The notes: a model not told the origin generated them from the letters alone. DNA of 26,596 bases from Chloroflexota bacterium (GCA_022574265.1 JACZSI010000004.1:1-26596), one strand, 5' to 3'. Shown: positions 16,031 to 23,700, counted from the stretch's first letter. Program-made: numbers and translations.

Positions 16031-16422
16031 CGCCGCATCTTGAGGTCTGAGACCGCGACCAGCGGCTGGGGGCCGCGGGAGATCCTGACGGTGGTCTTCT
16101 GCAAGTTATTCGGCGCCGGGTTGCAGGGCTCCGGCGTACAATAAGGCGCGGTGTCTATGGTCATGGCGTACTGAAAAGGGAGCGTTACGTAAACAGGGTA
16201 TGAGTCCAGGTACGGCTGATCCCGGATATATTCGAGCTGCGCCCGGACCAGGTTTTGCCCTATAACCTGTTCCTGGTTGATACCTTGGGCCCGGTGCGCC
16301 GATTGCAACGCCAATATGAAGCCCACCCCGATGAAGCCGAAGAGCCCGAGGGCCACGGTCATCTCGATGAGCGTGAAGCCCCGCTGGGCCTCCCTCGCGA
16401 TCGTCCTTAGCCTCGACTGCAT
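16027..16422 (-). CDS. PilV/GspI-like minor pilin
   Basis: The 131-residue prepilin has the leader MQSRLRTIAREAQRG, cleavage before FTLIEMTVALGLFGFIGVGF, and Glu at mature position 5. The small domain includes NQEQVIGQNLVRAQLEYIRDQ, typical of PilV/GspI, and a cysteine pair (YCTPEPC). It is expected to assemble with the next two gene products into a tip-initiation complex. AGGATAGG (reverse complement of 16429-16436) is a plausible ribosome site. It is the first gene of the low-GC minor pilin cassette and follows pilC after a 160-bp gap. Confidence 0.8.
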   Translation of the reverse strand: MQSRLRTIAREAQRGFTLIEMTVALGLFGFIGVGFILALQSAHRAQGINQEQVIGQNLVRAQLEYIRDQPYLDSYPVYVTLPFQYAMTIDTAPYCTPEPCNPAPNNLQKTTVRISRGPQPLVAVSDLKMRR

Positions 16423-16452
16423 CGCAACGCCTATCCTGACTTCCTAACACCG

Positions 16453-16481
16453 ATCGCAGACGGCACGAAGCAGTCTGCGAT
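16453..16481. promoter_or_regulatory. Hairpin in the pilC-pilV gap
   Basis: ATCGCAGAC (16453-16461) and GTCTGCGAT (16473-16481) are perfect inverted copies around 11 nt. On the minus strand the stem lies between pilC (stop 16583) and the minor pilin start (16422). It may be a partial terminator or processing stem that lowers or separates minor pilin expression. A weak TATCAT -10-like box is nearby, without a good -35. Confidence 0.5.
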
Positions 16482-16582
16482 GCGGCGCACACCCACAGCT
16501 TCCCATGATCAATGATAAGACAGGCTGGACGTGCGCACATCGCCCGAACGGATGATGCTGCGCATGAGTCCCCTGCCGGCCG

Positions 16583-17830
16583 CTAGAAGTTGCCCGTGAG
16601 GCTGTACATGGGCATGATGACGGAAAGGGCGACGAAGCCGACCATGCCCGCGAGGATGATGGTCGAGACGGGCGTGATCATGGCGACGAGCGCCGCGGTG
16701 CGCTGCTCGGCCTGCTCCTCGAAGAAGTCGGCCACGACGCGCATCGTCGAATCCAGCGTATTGCTCTCCTCGCCGACGCGGACCATCTGGAGCATGAGCG
16801 GCGGGAAGAGCGGGTTGGCCGCCATGGGGTAGGCGAGGCCTTGCCCCAGGAAGAGCCGCCGCTTCACCTGCTCGAGCGCCTCCCTGAAGACCGAGTTGGT
16901 GGTCGTCTGCGGCATCAGCTCCATGACCTCCTGGAGCGATAGCCCCGCGCTGAGCATCAGCGACATCGTGCGGCCGAGCCGGGCGATCTCGCCCATCAGC
17001 ACCGGGGCGCCCGTGAGCGGGATGCGCATGATGATGCGATCCTTCGCCTTCTGACCGCCATCGGTCCTGAGGTACGCGATGATCGCGACGGTGAGCAGCC
17101 CGGCGCCGCCGAAGATATAGAGCGCGTAATTGATGAAACCGTCCGATATGGCCATCATGATCCGGGTCGGCGCCGGCAGCTCGGCATCGAAGGCGGTGAA
17201 CAGGTCGGAGAGCGGCGGCAGGACCACGACGAGCAGGATGATCACGACGATGATGCCGACGACCATGATGATGGTGGGATAGGTCATCGCGCCGGAGACC
17301 TTCTTGGCGAATGCGGCCTGCTTCTCCATGTGCTCGGCCAGGTCGCGCAGGACATCCTCGAGCCTGCCCGTGCGCTCGCCCACGTCGATGCTGCGGCGGT
17401 AGACCTCGTTGAACGCCTGCGGGTGCTTCGAGAGCGCGTGGGCCATGGTCGTGCCCATGCTGAGGTCGCTCGTGATGTGGGTGAGGATGCGGCGCAGCGG
17501 AGCGGCGTTCTCCCGCTGCTGTGCCAGGAGCTGGAGGGCGGGAAGCAGGCTCACGCCGGCCGTGAGGAGCGTCGCCAGCTGGCGCGAGAAGGCGACGATC
17601 TGCACCGGCTTGACGCCGAACATGCTGGGGATCGCGCCCTCCAGGCTGAAGGTGGACGCGATCGGCTTGAGGGCGATCTCGGTGAGGCCACGGTCGGCGA
17701 GCACGTTCTGGGCCGCGATCTCGCTCGTGGCGCTGACGGACCCTTTGGTCCGGCGCCCGCGCTCGTTGACCGCCTCGTAGTGATAGCTGACGCGCTTGGC
17801 GGGAGAAGTGCGCTCCGCGACTTGTGTCAT
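16583..17830 (-). CDS. pilC: PilC/GspF inner-membrane platform protein
   Basis: The 415-residue protein has a short N-terminal domain (YHYEAVNERGRRTKGSVSA, 16-34) and two T2SSF domains (about 82-204 and 285-405). The first begins FSRQLATLLTAGVSLLPALQ and carries RRSIDVGERTGRLEDVL; the second repeats it as LGRTMSLMLSAGLSLQEVM and VRVGEESNTLD. Membrane helices lie at about 185-205, 236-254 and 385-410. It anchors the PilB motor and is thought to lift pilins out of the membrane. The ribosome site TAAGGA includes the stop codon of pilB, 10 nt upstream, so the two are coupled. Full length with all family marks. Confidence 0.94.
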   Translation of the reverse strand: MTQVAERTSPAKRVSYHYEAVNERGRRTKGSVSATSEIAAQNVLADRGLTEIALKPIASTFSLEGAIPSMFGVKPVQIVAFSRQLATLLTAGVSLLPALQLLAQQRENAAPLRRILTHITSDLSMGTTMAHALSKHPQAFNEVYRRSIDVGERTGRLEDVLRDLAEHMEKQAAFAKKVSGAMTYPTIIMVVGIIVVIILLVVVLPPLSDLFTAFDAELPAPTRIMMAISDGFINYALYIFGGAGLLTVAIIAYLRTDGGQKAKDRIIMRIPLTGAPVLMGEIARLGRTMSLMLSAGLSLQEVMELMPQTTTNSVFREALEQVKRRLFLGQGLAYPMAANPLFPPLMLQMVRVGEESNTLDSTMRVVADFFEEQAEQRTAALVAMITPVSTIILAGMVGFVALSVIMPMYSLTGNF

Positions 17831-17840
17831 TTGAGCGTCC

Positions 17841-19544
17841 TTAGCTGATCGTGAAGACGTTGCGGATGACTTCGTACGGCGTCGTCTCGCCGTCGTTGAC
17901 CTTGAGCATCCCGTCGCGCCAGAGCGAGATGGTGCCGTCTGCGGCGGCCTGGGCCCTGATGTCGTCGGCGCTAGCTCCCGTGAGGATCAGCCTGCGGATG
18001 GCCTCCGTTATGTTCATGACCTCGAAGATGCCCGTGCGCCCCAGATAGCCCGTTTGGGCGCAGTAGTTGCAGCCGGAGCCGTAGAGGAACTCGGTCCGCT
18101 CCTCGTTCATCTCCTTCTCGTAGGCCAGGCGCTCCTCCGAGAGCACGGGGGCCATCGCGGCGCAGTTGGGGCAGATCTGGCGCACCATCCGCTGGGCGAT
18201 GACGCCGCCGACGGCGGATGCGATCAGGAACGGCTCCACGCCCAAGTCGATGAGCCGGAAGATGACGCCGGCGGCGTCGTTGGCGTGGACGGAGGAGAGG
18301 ACCAAGTGGCCCGTGAGGGCTGCCTGGACCGCGGTGGATGCGGTCTCCTGGTCGCGGATCTCACCGACCAGGATCACATCGGGGTCGAGCCGCATCGCTG
18401 CCCGCAGGCCGGAGGCGAACGTCATCCCAGCCTGGACGTTGACCTGCATCTGATTGATCTTGCCGAACCGGTACTCCACCGGGTCCTCGATGGTGAGGAT
18501 GTTGCGCGCGGTGGTGTCCAGCTGGTTGAGCGAGGCATACAGGGTCGTCGTCTTGCCGGAGCCCGTCGGTCCGCTGACGAGCACCATGCCGAAGGGCAGC
18601 TTCATCAGCTGCTGGTACGCCTCCAGCGCCTCGGGCCGGAAACCGAGCTCCGGCAGCGTGCGGAACGCGAACGTCTTGTCCAGCAGCCGCAGCACGGCCA
18701 TCTCGCCGTTGACGGAGGGTGCCGTGGCGACCCGCACGTCCAGCTCGCGGTTGGCGTCGCGCACCGATATCTGGCCGTCCTGGGGGCGGCGTGTCTCGGC
18801 GATGTTCATCCCCGCGATGATCTTGATGCGGGAGATGAGCGCCGAGTGGACGGCGATGGGCAGGGGCATGACGTCGTGCAGGATGCCGTCGATCCGGAAC
18901 CGGACGCGGACCTCGTTCTCCTGTGGCTCGATGTGGATGTCCGAGGCGCGGTCACGAGCGGCCTGCCTGATGAGCAGGTCGATGGCGCGGACGACCGGCG
19001 CCTCGGCGATGGCTTCGGCGGTCGCCTCGTCGCCTCCCTTGGCGGACGGTCCGGCGGCCACGGCTTGGACGCGCCGGAGCTCCGAGGCGATGTCGCCTCC
19101 GATCCGGTAGTGGCGGTCGATCGCCTCGTCGATGTCCCGGTGCATGGACAAGGCGGCTTCCACGGGCTTGCGGAGGATCGCGCTGATCTCGTCGACCTGC
19201 TGCAGGTCGCTGGGGTCAGACATGGCGAGGTGGACGGTCCCATCGCGCACGCGGATCGGGACCACCCCGAACTTGCGGCAGATCCACTCGGGCACCGTCT
19301 GGATCGCCTCTTCCTCGATCTCCTGCCGCTTCAGGTTGACGAAGGGGACACCCATGAACAGGCCCGCGGCAACGACCAGCTGCTCGGGGTCGACCATCCG
19401 CTCGTCGTCGATGATCTGAAGCGTCGAGCGGCCGTCCTGCCCCTCGAGCGCGACGATACGCTCGCGCTGCTCGGTCGTGAGCATCTCGCCCTCGACCAGC
19501 ATGTCGAGCAGCAGCTGTACCTTGCTTTCGCCTGTCGCGACCAT
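17841..19544 (-). CDS. pilB: PilB, pilus extension ATPase
   Basis: The 567-residue type II/IV secretion ATPase has a T2SSE N-domain (about 10-150, with VPFVNLKRQEIEEEAIQTVPEWICRKF at 66-92). The N2 domain has RASDIHIEP (199-207) and VRFRIDGILH (214-223). Walker A is GPTGSGKTTT (325-334), the Asp box lies around TIEDPVEY (351-358), Walker B is ILVGEIRD (391-398) and the His box is LSSVHANDA (416-424). The zinc-binding C-motif uses C458, C461, C492 and C495, typical of the PilB/GspE extension class and absent from PilT. It drives pilus polymerisation from the cytoplasm through PilC. The start is 5 nt after the upstream stop, with a GAGGCG box. Confidence 0.94.
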   Translation of the reverse strand: MVATGESKVQLLLDMLVEGEMLTTEQRERIVALEGQDGRSTLQIIDDERMVDPEQLVVAAGLFMGVPFVNLKRQEIEEEAIQTVPEWICRKFGVVPIRVRDGTVHLAMSDPSDLQQVDEISAILRKPVEAALSMHRDIDEAIDRHYRIGGDIASELRRVQAVAAGPSAKGGDEATAEAIAEAPVVRAIDLLIRQAARDRASDIHIEPQENEVRVRFRIDGILHDVMPLPIAVHSALISRIKIIAGMNIAETRRPQDGQISVRDANRELDVRVATAPSVNGEMAVLRLLDKTFAFRTLPELGFRPEALEAYQQLMKLPFGMVLVSGPTGSGKTTTLYASLNQLDTTARNILTIEDPVEYRFGKINQMQVNVQAGMTFASGLRAAMRLDPDVILVGEIRDQETASTAVQAALTGHLVLSSVHANDAAGVIFRLIDLGVEPFLIASAVGGVIAQRMVRQICPNCAAMAPVLSEERLAYEKEMNEERTEFLYGSGCNYCAQTGYLGRTGIFEVMNITEAIRRLILTGASADDIRAQAAADGTISLWRDGMLKVNDGETTPYEVIRNVFTIS

Positions 19545-19549
19545 CGCGC

Positions 19550-21091
19550 CTACGCCTCCGCCTTCTCGTCCGCCCGCACGCTCTCACCGGCATCGTCGTG
19601 GTCGTGCTTCTCGCCGCCGTCGCCCGCGGCGTGTGCATCGGCCTCGGGCGCGGGGCCGAATGCGATGGCGACCGCGGCGTGGGCGTCCTGCCCCTTCGCC
19701 CCGCGCCCCATCGCCGACCGCCACCAGCCGTCCTCATCCGCCTTCGCCGGCGTGGCTTGGACGTTCGGGGGCAGGCTCTCAGTCAGGGCTTCGGGCGACA
19801 TCGGCTGATGGAGCTCGACGGTGATCACGGTGCCCTTGTCCCAGCTGCCGGAGGTGCGCAGCAGGCGCATCCCAGCGATGTCGCCGAGCTCGCTGTAGAA
19901 CCTCGAGATCTTGGCCACGTTCGTATACGGCTCGATGAGGAGGTCCACCATCCCGTCGTACATATCGGGCGCCGATACCGGCGTGAAGCTCTTGGCCTTG
20001 GGCTCGCGGGACCGGGCGGGCCTGCTGCGCTTGGCCTTGGGCTCCTCGGGCTGGGGCTCCTTGACCTCCGGCTCTGCCGCGGCCTCGCCGTCCTCGGCCT
20101 CGGCGGGCGCCGCTTGGTCGACAGCCGCGGTGTCCTCGGGAGCCGGCGGCGGCGCTCCTGCTTCGGCGGCCGGCTCTGCTGCCGGCTGCTCCTCGTCCTC
20201 AGAGATAATCACGTGCTCAGCGATCACCTCGGTTCCGTCCAGCACGCCCTCCGGTGCTTCCACGTCGGCGGTACCGGCCTCACCTGCGGGGGGCATCCCG
20301 AGCGGTTCATCGGCGAGCGGCCCATCGGCTCGGACGCCGGTCCCCGTGCCGAGGGTGCCGAAGAGGGTGTTTTCGTAGTCCTCGAGCTGGCCGGCGGTGC
20401 TCTGCCACAGGTCGATGGCGTGCATCTTCCAGGTGCTCTCGACTTCCTGCGCGGTGGCGAGCACCTCGTTGACGGGGGCGAGGAGCTTGTAGAAGGCCTC
20501 CTTGGCCTCCATGGCGACGAAGTTCTGGACGTCTTCGCGACAGCGCATGAGGAATAGCTGGGCGGCCTGCTTGGCGCGCTCCTCGATGAGCTCGGCCCTT
20601 CGTTGGGCATCGTCGAGGATGGTTCCGACCTGCTGCTCGGTGATGCGCTGCGCCTCGCGGTTGGCCTGGGCGATGGTTTCCTGGGCCTGACGTTTCGCTT
20701 CGGCGAGCAGCGGCGCGGCTTCGACCTCCGCCTGCCGGCGGGCGCGGGTCTTGAGGTTGGCGGCTTCGCGCTCGGCCTCGGCGAGCAGGCGGTGGACGAC
20801 GGCCATGGACGCGCTGCCGGACCCCTGGGATTGGCCCAGCAGGGCTTCGTAGCGGCCCATGAGGTCGTCGAAGGCGTGGGAAACGTCCTGGGCGCGTGCC
20901 TGGGGCCGTGGAGCCGCAGGCGCCTGTTGGGGCGCGGGCGCTTCTTCGGGCGCAGGCTCGGGCGCGGACGGGGCTTCCGCCTCGGACGCTCGCTCGGCCA
21001 CGGGCTCGGACGCCTCGGGCTCAGACTGAGGAGGCGTCTTCTTGCCACCCCACCGGCTGATGGACCACCAAGGCCGCTTTTCTTGGGCCAC
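19550..21091 (-). CDS. Coiled-coil protein heading the pil operon, function unknown
   Basis: The 513-residue soluble protein has a basic, tryptophan-containing start (PWWSISRWGGKK), a Pro/Ala/Glu linker (20-68), a long Ala/Glu/Gln coiled coil (about 97-182) like DivIVA or the F-ATPase b-subunit stalk, a helical region to about 245 and a second acidic linker. A small C-terminal domain (about 376-446) reads YDGMVDLLIEPYTNVAKISRF and then VITVELHQPMS. A similar beta-alpha module recurs, from memory, in other Chloroflexota and actinobacterial coiled-coil proteins. The tail is His/Asp/Glu-rich. The GTG start has AGGAGAG 6 nt upstream. Lying directly before pilB, it may position the pilus machine at the membrane or pole. 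This is inference; the family was not recognised. Confidence 0.75.
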   Translation of the reverse strand: MAQEKRPWWSISRWGGKKTPPQSEPEASEPVAERASEAEAPSAPEPAPEEAPAPQQAPAAPRPQARAQDVSHAFDDLMGRYEALLGQSQGSGSASMAVVHRLLAEAEREAANLKTRARRQAEVEAAPLLAEAKRQAQETIAQANREAQRITEQQVGTILDDAQRRAELIEERAKQAAQLFLMRCREDVQNFVAMEAKEAFYKLLAPVNEVLATAQEVESTWKMHAIDLWQSTAGQLEDYENTLFGTLGTGTGVRADGPLADEPLGMPPAGEAGTADVEAPEGVLDGTEVIAEHVIISEDEEQPAAEPAAEAGAPPPAPEDTAAVDQAAPAEAEDGEAAAEPEVKEPQPEEPKAKRSRPARSREPKAKSFTPVSAPDMYDGMVDLLIEPYTNVAKISRFYSELGDIAGMRLLRTSGSWDKGTVITVELHQPMSPEALTESLPPNVQATPAKADEDGWWRSAMGRGAKGQDAHAAVAIAFGPAPEADAHAAGDGGEKHDHDDAGESVRADEKAEA

Positions 21092-21116
21092 CGATCTCTC
21101 CTGGCGACGTGGCGGC

Positions 21117-21224
21117 TTAGCGGATGCGCTCGACCGCGATGCGGCGGTCTGGACGCAGCCCCGAGCCACCGGAACTCCACGACCGGAACCTGGCCGTGGC
21201 CCCGTTGCGGGCACAGATGCCCAC
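21117..21224 (-). CDS. Possible 35-residue leaderless peptide in the pil leader
   Basis: A GTG lies 6 nt after the -10 box TACGCT, exactly where transcription should begin, and opens a 35-codon frame ending at TAA 26 nt before the next gene. The peptide starts VGICARNGATARF and is rich in Arg and Ser; it matches nothing I know. It may be a leader peptide or mere chance, since open frames are common at this GC content. Confidence 0.25.
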   Translation of the reverse strand: MGICARNGATARFRSWSSGGSGLRPDRRIAVERIR

Positions 21225-21230
21225 CAGAAC

Positions 21231-21259
21231 AGCGTATCTGGAGAGGGGGGCAGCGTCAA
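21231..21259 (-). promoter_or_regulatory. sigma-70-type promoter of the pil operon
   Basis: On the minus strand TTGACG (21259-21254), a 17-bp spacer and TACGCT (21236-21231). This is nearly the suf promoter (TTGACA-N17-TACGCT), which raises confidence in both. The predicted start is near 21224, leaving about 133 nt before the coiled-coil gene. Confidence 0.7.
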
Positions 21260-21358
21260 GCGCGTCCAGCGCCCGCGATGGGGCCGCTGCGCGGTCGCCG
21301 TGGCTCACGCCGTGGGGCCCGCGATCCGTCGTTCGTTCGACCAGGCTGCTCCCTCCCC

Positions 21359-21793
21359 TCAGTCAGCTGTTGCTCTCTCCCATTGGGTGACCGTGCCGTC
21401 GCGGTCGACGGTGTAGGTCCACCGGCCGGCCGCGAACCGGACGTAGCTCACCGTCGCTTCAGGGAGACCGTCCGCGGCCAGATCGTGCTCGTACAGCACG
21501 TAGCCGGGCAGGTCTCCCTCGAGCATCCCCTTGCGGCTGGGAGGCGTGCTCACGTCGGGGAACCGCCGTAGGTCGCTGGTGGGCTCTCGCACCGGTTCGG
21601 GGATCGTGGTGATCCCGTTGTGTGTCATGAGCGCGAGCACGGCGGCCTGGATGTGGCGGAGCTCACCCGCGGCGAGGCTGTCCTGGCCCCGGTCCAGCGC
21701 GTTCGTGGCCACGCCCACGAGGGCGACAGTCAAGAACACGGCCAACAGCAGCAGGACTCGGCCGCGAAGCACGGTGGGCGGCTGGTTCTTCAT
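21359..21793 (-). CDS. Membrane-anchored pilin paralog lacking a normal prepilin leader
   Basis: The 144-residue protein has one N-terminal hydrophobic helix (about 12-32). Residues 44-140 parallel the globular part of the pilin at 11197. The shared order is ALM..N..(T/S)IP.P, then GYVLYEHDL (97-105) against GYLLFGHDI, then YTVDRDGTVTQW (127-138) against YTIDANGTVHQY. The FTLIE motif is absent: the helix starts RGRVLLLLAVFL, with no Phe at +1 and no Glu at +5, and there are no cysteines. So it is probably not matured by PilD in the normal way. It may be an anchor, chaperone or regulator that pairs with pilin, or a decaying copy. A GGGGGTG box precedes the ATG. It lies directly upstream of the pil promoter on the same strand. 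Confidence 0.75.
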   Translation of the reverse strand: MKNQPPTVLRGRVLLLLAVFLTVALVGVATNALDRGQDSLAAGELRHIQAAVLALMTHNGITTIPEPVREPTSDLRRFPDVSTPPSRKGMLEGDLPGYVLYEHDLAADGLPEATVSYVRFAAGRWTYTVDRDGTVTQWERATAD

Positions 21794-21902
21794 CGCACCC
21801 CCAACGACGGTCCGGCCCAGTTTGCATCCGTGAGCGCGCGAAGACCATCATGCGATGGGGTGATTCGTGACGGCGGCGGCAGCATCTAAGGAGCGTCCGC
21901 GT

Positions 21903-22991
21903 ATGGAGATGCCGATGCGATCTGCCAGCTCCTGGGCCGGGGCGCGCCGCCTGACGCTCGCCGGCCTGCTTGTGGCCGTGGCGGTGGCCGGAGCCGCCGC
22001 GCTCGTGTGGCCGGCGTCCGGCGCGCGACCGGGGTTGCCCTTGCCCGTGGCGGCCGGCCGCGGCGGCGCGTCGTCCGTTGACCGCGTGGACGCTCGCTTC
22101 GACGAGCGCAGGCTGTCCGGGGCGCTCGTGCTCGACGACCTCTCGCCTCTCCGGCGTCCCGCGTCCGCTCCCGCCGGCAGCTCGCGGCTGCACGACGAGA
22201 CGCTGGTCGTCGGCGTCGCGCTCGGTGAGGAGGCCAAGGCGTACCCCATCACGGTCCTCCAGCGCCACGAGATCGTGAACGACGACGTGGGCGGAGTGCC
22301 GGTCCTCGTCACCTGGTGCCCGGTCTGCGGCACGGCGCTGGTCCACGACCGGCGCATCGACGGCCGGACGTATTCGTTCGGGAACTACCGCGCGCTCTAC
22401 GAGAACGCGATGACCTGGTACGACCACGAGACCCTGAGTCTGTGGTCGCAGCCATCGGGCGTTGCGCTTCGGGGGCCGCTGGCGGGCGTCCGTCTCGGCA
22501 TGCTGCCCGCGCGCTTGGCCACCTGGGGTGATTGGAAGAGGGAGCAGCCACACACGCTCGTGCTCGCCGAGGGGTTCGGCAGCGACAGCGAGGAGCGGAC
22601 CAACCCGCTCGCCGATTCCCCCGAGGCGTTCGTCATCGGCGTGGTGGTGGCGGGCGGTGCGAAAGCGTACCCGCTCGATGTGATCGCGGGCGCCGCCGTC
22701 AACGATGAGGTGGCGGGCGTGCCGGTGCTCGTCTACGCGCGGGATCGGGGCGCGAGCGTTTATGTGTTCGATCGCCGGGTGTCGGGGGATCCGCTTACAT
22801 TCGAGTGGGCAGGCGAGCAGCTGCGCGACCGCGAGACGCGGTCGCTCTGGGATGCGTCGACGGGCGAGGCGGTCGAGGGCCGGTGGAAAGGGGCCGTGCT
22901 CCGTCGGGTGCCCTACGGCACGGCCTTCGGATGGGCATGGCGAGCCTTCTACCCGGATGCCGGCGTGTACGAACCTCCGCGCGAGTCCTAG
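21903..22991 (+). CDS. DUF3179 domain protein, exported or membrane-anchored
   Basis: The 362-residue protein starts with a hydrophobic segment (about 18-36), a signal anchor. The DUF3179 region is GVALGEEAKAYPITVL (104-119), then NDDVGGVPVLVTWCPVCGTAL (126-146) with C139 and C142, then YSFGNYRALYENAMTWYDHET (157-177) and LWSQPSG (180-186). The unit is repeated: GVVVAGGAKAYPLDVI (246-261), NDEVAGVPVLVYA (267-279) and RSLWDASTGEA (313-323), but the second copy lacks the cysteine pair. The function of DUF3179 is unknown; the CPVC pair could bind metal or act in redox chemistry. I start at 21903, not the GTG at 21867, because AAGGAG lies 9 nt upstream. It diverges from the pilin paralog. Confidence 0.88.
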   Translation: MEMPMRSASSWAGARRLTLAGLLVAVAVAGAAALVWPASGARPGLPLPVAAGRGGASSVDRVDARFDERRLSGALVLDDLSPLRRPASAPAGSSRLHDETLVVGVALGEEAKAYPITVLQRHEIVNDDVGGVPVLVTWCPVCGTALVHDRRIDGRTYSFGNYRALYENAMTWYDHETLSLWSQPSGVALRGPLAGVRLGMLPARLATWGDWKREQPHTLVLAEGFGSDSEERTNPLADSPEAFVIGVVVAGGAKAYPLDVIAGAAVNDEVAGVPVLVYARDRGASVYVFDRRVSGDPLTFEWAGEQLRDRETRSLWDASTGEAVEGRWKGAVLRRVPYGTAFGWAWRAFYPDAGVYEPPRES

Positions 22992-23060
22992 GCGAACGCG
23001 CGGCTCGCGGGGGTTGCCGAGCACCGAGGGTCGAAGCAGCGCGTGCCGCTTCAGTCCGGA

Positions 23061-23081
23061 GTCCTTCCTCGGCGGAAGGAC
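23061..23081. terminator. Bidirectional hairpin between converging genes
   Basis: GTCCTTCC (23061-23068) and GGAAGGAC (23074-23081) form a perfect 8-bp stem with a 5-nt loop, between the DUF3179 gene (stop 22991) and the opposite-strand membrane protein gene (stop 23098). No T-run. Confidence 0.65.
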
Positions 23082-23097
23082 GCGCCGTCAGGCCAGG

Positions 23098-23532
23098 TTA
23101 TAGGAGCGTCAGGACGACGTTGTTGGTGACCGCGACGAACGAGGCCACCGCGTAGGGGACGAGCGCCAGGACGTAGGCGGCGCGCGCGAAGCCCTGGAGG
23201 CCGAGCCGCGTGTAGAGTCTGCTGACGCCGATGGCCACGAAGCAGAGGAAGCCGACCCCGAGGGCGTTGGCGATATAAAGCGAGTTGTAGCCGCCCTCGC
23301 TCAGCGCCCAGGCGGCCAGCGGTCCACTTTCGTAGGCGTACGTCTTGCCGCTGTGCTCCAAGAGCAGGTACGTGCTGATGAGGTCGAGGGCGGCGAGCAG
23401 GGCCACGAGCGGCACGAGCCACCCGAGACGCCAGGGCCACACGATCCACGAGAGTCGTGCGACGAACCCCTCGACGGCCCGGCCGCGCCCGATGCTCTCC
23501 GGGGACACCAGTGCTTTGGCGGGGTTGCTCAT
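23098..23532 (-). CDS. DUF5658-like small integral membrane protein
   Basis: The 144-residue protein (151 if the GTG at 23553 is used) has about four membrane spans. The first span carries LVALLAALDLISTYLLLEH and is followed by YESGPLAAWAL, which matches the pattern of DUF5658-type proteins (a D..T.. helix, then an E.(N/G)P loop). Spans around YNSLYIANALGVGFLCFVAI and AYVLALVPYAVASFVAVT complete it. No function is known for this family. No strong ribosome binding site precedes either start, so the choice of ATG is tentative. A 9-bp direct repeat, TTCGCATCC (23540-23548 and 23563-23571), lies over its start region. Confidence 0.7.
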   Translation of the reverse strand: MSNPAKALVSPESIGRGRAVEGFVARLSWIVWPWRLGWLVPLVALLAALDLISTYLLLEHSGKTYAYESGPLAAWALSEGGYNSLYIANALGVGFLCFVAIGVSRLYTRLGLQGFARAAYVLALVPYAVASFVAVTNNVVLTLL

Positions 23533-23581
23533 GAGTTCGTTCGCATCCGGCACCCGGAATCATTCGCATCCATACGTGTGA

Positions 23582-23700
23582 GTTGGAGGCTCCCTCGGGC
23601 ACCGGTCCGCCGGCCCGCGCTACGCTGGGGGGTGAAGGGAGCCGGCGGTCCGGATCCTTTCCCGATCCTTCCGGGCGGTGGAGCCGAGGGAGCCTCCAAC
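23582..23700. repeat. 119-bp element with perfect 17-bp terminal inverted repeats
   Basis: GTTGGAGGCTCCCTCGG (23582-23598) recurs as an exact reverse complement at 23684-23700. Nested inside, CCGGTCCGCCGGC (23602-23614) pairs with 23641-23653 in 12 of 13 positions. The whole could fold into a long two-part hairpin with a 26-nt apical loop and a 30-nt bulge on one side. There is no convincing coding frame and no target-site duplication. It could be a non-autonomous mobile element, a REP-like repeat or a structured RNA. Confidence 0.7.

Noticed and set aside
18054..19808. Long plus-strand open frame of over 580 codons across pilB
   Set aside because: It is an antisense shadow of pilB and the coiled-coil gene in GC-rich DNA; the minus strand carries clear Walker motifs.
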